Source: an uncultured Opitutia bacterium (GTDB lineage Bacteria > Verrucomicrobiota > Verrucomicrobiia > Opitutales > UBA953). Taken from it: a stretch of DNA of 8,748 bases. Position numbers and translations under genes: made by a program. The notes beneath the pieces were generated by a model, which made no database searches, had not been told where the DNA came from, and was given only the letters and a program-made list of their open reading frames with translations. Each line of letters starts with the position of its first letter. The stretch's first letter is position 1. The stretch is taken from contig CAIRWP010000349.1 in NCBI GenBank assembly GCA_903882335.1, positions 1 through 8,748 of the forward strand. The letters run 5' to 3'. This document shows positions 7,457-8,748 of the stretch, piece by piece.

Positions 7457-8596
7457 ATGAGCCTCCAAGACGCCCGCCAAAAACTCCGCAATGAATTGGA
7501 AGCACCGGCGCCGCTGCGGGCGTTCGGCACCGGCTGGATCAGCGGCGTGGCCGGGCTCGCCCTCGGCCTGATCGGGCTGGCCTTGGTGGTCTCGATGCGT
7601 GCGCCCGGCCAGTTCGCGATGCCCGAACTGACGGCCCTGCATGCTAATCACTGGTTCAAACTGGGCATCCTCGTCATTCTTCTGCTGGGCTTCGCTGCTT
7701 CGGTGCTGAGTCTCGCGCTCCGGACCTCCAAATTGCTCGGTACTCTCGGCGCCGTCGCCGCTTTGTTGGCCGCCCTTCTGGGTGGCTCTGCTTCGCCAGC
7801 GTTGACCCCCGATCCGACGCCCCTTTTCTTGGGACTGGATTGGTTCGCGCTCAACGTCCTGTTCACCGGCCTCATCTTCATCCCGATGGAGCGGATCAGT
7901 CCGCTTCGCGCGGAACAGCCCCTCTTCCGCGACGAATGGCGCGAGGATTTGTTCTACTACCTGGTCAGCAGTTTCATGGTGCAGGTGCTGGCCTTCGTCA
8001 GCTTCGCCCCGGCGAAGTGGGTGGCGGCCGCCTCCGCCTTGGTCTCTTTGCAGCAGTGGGTCGCCGGCCTCCCCTTCGTGGTCCAACTGGTCGCGATCAT
8101 GTTCCTGACCGACTTCGTCCAGTATTGGGTGCACCGCGCCTTCCACCGCGTGCCTTGGCTCTGGAACTTCCACGCCGTGCACCACTCGGCGCAGCACATG
8201 GACTGGATGGCCGGGGCGCGCATGCACTTCCTCGAGATCCTCATCTTGCGCACGTTGACGGTCATCCCGATGTTCGCCCTGGGGTTCGCCCCGACCGTGG
8301 TGAACGTCTACATCCTGCTGGTCTACCTTTATTCGACCTTCATCCATGCGAACCTCAGCTGGCGCCTGCCCGTCGTCGACCAGTTGCTGGTGACCCCCCG
8401 CTTCCACCATTGGCACCACGGCATCGAGAAGGAGGCCATCGACGTCAATTTTTCGATCCACTTCCCGCTCTTCGACCGGCTTTTTGGCACACATTACCTA
8501 CCCAAAGACCAATGGCCGGCCGGCTACGGTATCGAAGGCCATCCGGTGCCCAAGGGTTACTGGGCGCAGTTGCTCTACCCGTTCCGTCGTCGGTAA
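7457..8596 (+). CDS. Fatty acid hydroxylase / sterol desaturase superfamily membrane protein
   Basis: This 379-residue integral membrane protein belongs to the di-iron fatty acid hydroxylase superfamily (sterol desaturase family). Three histidine boxes are present: HRAFH (226-230, HX3H), HAVHH (239-243, HX2HH) and HHWHH (317-321). H297, H257 and H335 are possible extra ligands. The conserved D219 and YWVHR context precede box 1. Hydrophobic segments lie at about 27-46, 66-88, 94-112, 125-143, 166-183, 205-225 and 263-292. The first three make a roughly 115-residue N-terminal membrane extension before the catalytic core. Members use oxygen and reduced iron to hydroxylate or desaturate lipids such as fatty acids, sterols, hopanoids or carotenoids; the substrate here cannot be told. 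No SD precedes the ATG; the leader reads AGAACCCCCACG. The gene is probably monocistronic with its own terminator. Family assignment is firm; the reaction is not. Confidence 0.92.
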   Translation: MSLQDARQKLRNELEAPAPLRAFGTGWISGVAGLALGLIGLALVVSMRAPGQFAMPELTALHANHWFKLGILVILLLGFAASVLSLALRTSKLLGTLGAVAALLAALLGGSASPALTPDPTPLFLGLDWFALNVLFTGLIFIPMERISPLRAEQPLFRDEWREDLFYYLVSSFMVQVLAFVSFAPAKWVAAASALVSLQQWVAGLPFVVQLVAIMFLTDFVQYWVHRAFHRVPWLWNFHAVHHSAQHMDWMAGARMHFLEILILRTLTVIPMFALGFAPTVVNVYILLVYLYSTFIHANLSWRLPVVDQLLVTPRFHHWHHGIEKEAIDVNFSIHFPLFDRLFGTHYLPKDQWPAGYGIEGHPVPKGYWAQLLYPFRRR

Positions 8597-8626
8597 AGCC
8601 GAGGAGCCATTTAAAATTTTTCGCCG

Positions 8627-8661
8627 CGGGCGTCCGTTACCACGGACGCCCGTTTTGTTTT
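8627..8661 (+). terminator. Rho-independent terminator of the hydroxylase gene
   Basis: CGGGCGTCCG (8627-8636) pairs perfectly with CGGACGCCCG (8643-8652). T8637-A8642 makes an 11-bp stem with a 4-base loop (TACC). The tail TTTTGTTTT follows at once. The stem begins 30 bases after the stop codon. An A/T-rich AAAATTTTT tract (8613-8621) lies just upstream, but it is separated from the stem by CGCCG, so minus-strand termination is less likely. Confidence 0.9.
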
Positions 8662-8686
8662 AAGCCAGCAGAGCCGAAAGGTTTGG

Positions 8687-8748
8687 TTACCGATGAAGCG
8701 CCTGATGTAACCGCGGCTCGATATCCGCCGTGAGCGTTCGGCCGGCCG
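8687..8748 (-). CDS. Possible C-terminal fragment of a convergent gene
   Basis: Reading the minus strand from the window edge, one frame stays open for 19 codons and ends at TAA (8689-8687), giving a tail AGRTLTADIEPRLHQALHR. The composition looks protein-like and the position fits a gene converging on the hydroxylase terminator. However, the fragment is very short and the other two minus-strand frames are also open here, so the frame is not certain. No function can be given. Confidence 0.25.
   Translation of the reverse strand, partial: AGRTLTADIEPRLHQALHR

Noticed and set aside
6587..8494. 635-codon minus-strand open frame spanning the exported protein and hydroxylase genes
   Set aside because: It crosses two plus-strand genes and their gap, has charged low-complexity composition, and the hydroxylase histidine boxes show that the plus strand is coding.

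Overview
The window is a GC-rich bacterial segment that most resembles Verrucomicrobiota, possibly Opitutales. Three things point there. The large secreted protein at 292-3354 has the beta-propeller, HEAT-like and C-terminal CxxCH layout typical of Verrucomicrobia and Planctomycetes. The main genes use C-ending codons heavily. The start codons mostly lack a Shine-Dalgarno (SD) sequence and follow C/T/A-rich leaders. The taxonomic call is inference from protein style, not from a marker gene.

Layout, left to right: (1) 1-168, minus strand, the N-terminus of a gene cut by the window edge, resembling the start of a GH20 hexosaminidase. (2) 169-291, a divergent intergenic region. (3) 292-3354, plus, an exported PVC-type heme-binding protein, closed by a strong terminator. 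(4) 3404-3653, an intergenic region with a palindromic repeat, tandem AACCGCY heptamers and a compact predicted H-type pseudoknot ending exactly at the metK start codon. (5) 3654-4844, metK. (6) 4854-4881, a second run of the same heptamer. (7) 4899-6314, ahcY, then tandem octamers and a terminator nearly identical to the first. (8) 6401-6511, a possible structured RNA region of low confidence. (9) 6545-7360, an unrecognised exported protein. (10) 7457-8596, an integral-membrane fatty acid hydroxylase/sterol desaturase family protein and its terminator. (11) 8687-8748, possibly the C-terminus of a convergent minus-strand gene.

metK and ahcY form a two-gene operon of the activated methyl cycle. 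MetK makes S-adenosylmethionine (SAM) and AhcY removes S-adenosylhomocysteine (SAH) left after methyl transfer. The most interesting item is the leader of this operon. Positions 3606-3653 can fold into two interleaved stems of 6 and 8 bp with no gap between them, the second stopping one base before the AUG. This has the general shape of the small SAM-II, SAM-V and SAM/SAH riboswitches, but I do not recognise its sequence as any of those classes. A competing hairpin (3645-3662) would break the second stem and place the AUG in its loop. It is therefore a candidate, possibly undescribed, translational riboswitch for SAM or SAH. No folding software, covariance or database search was run.
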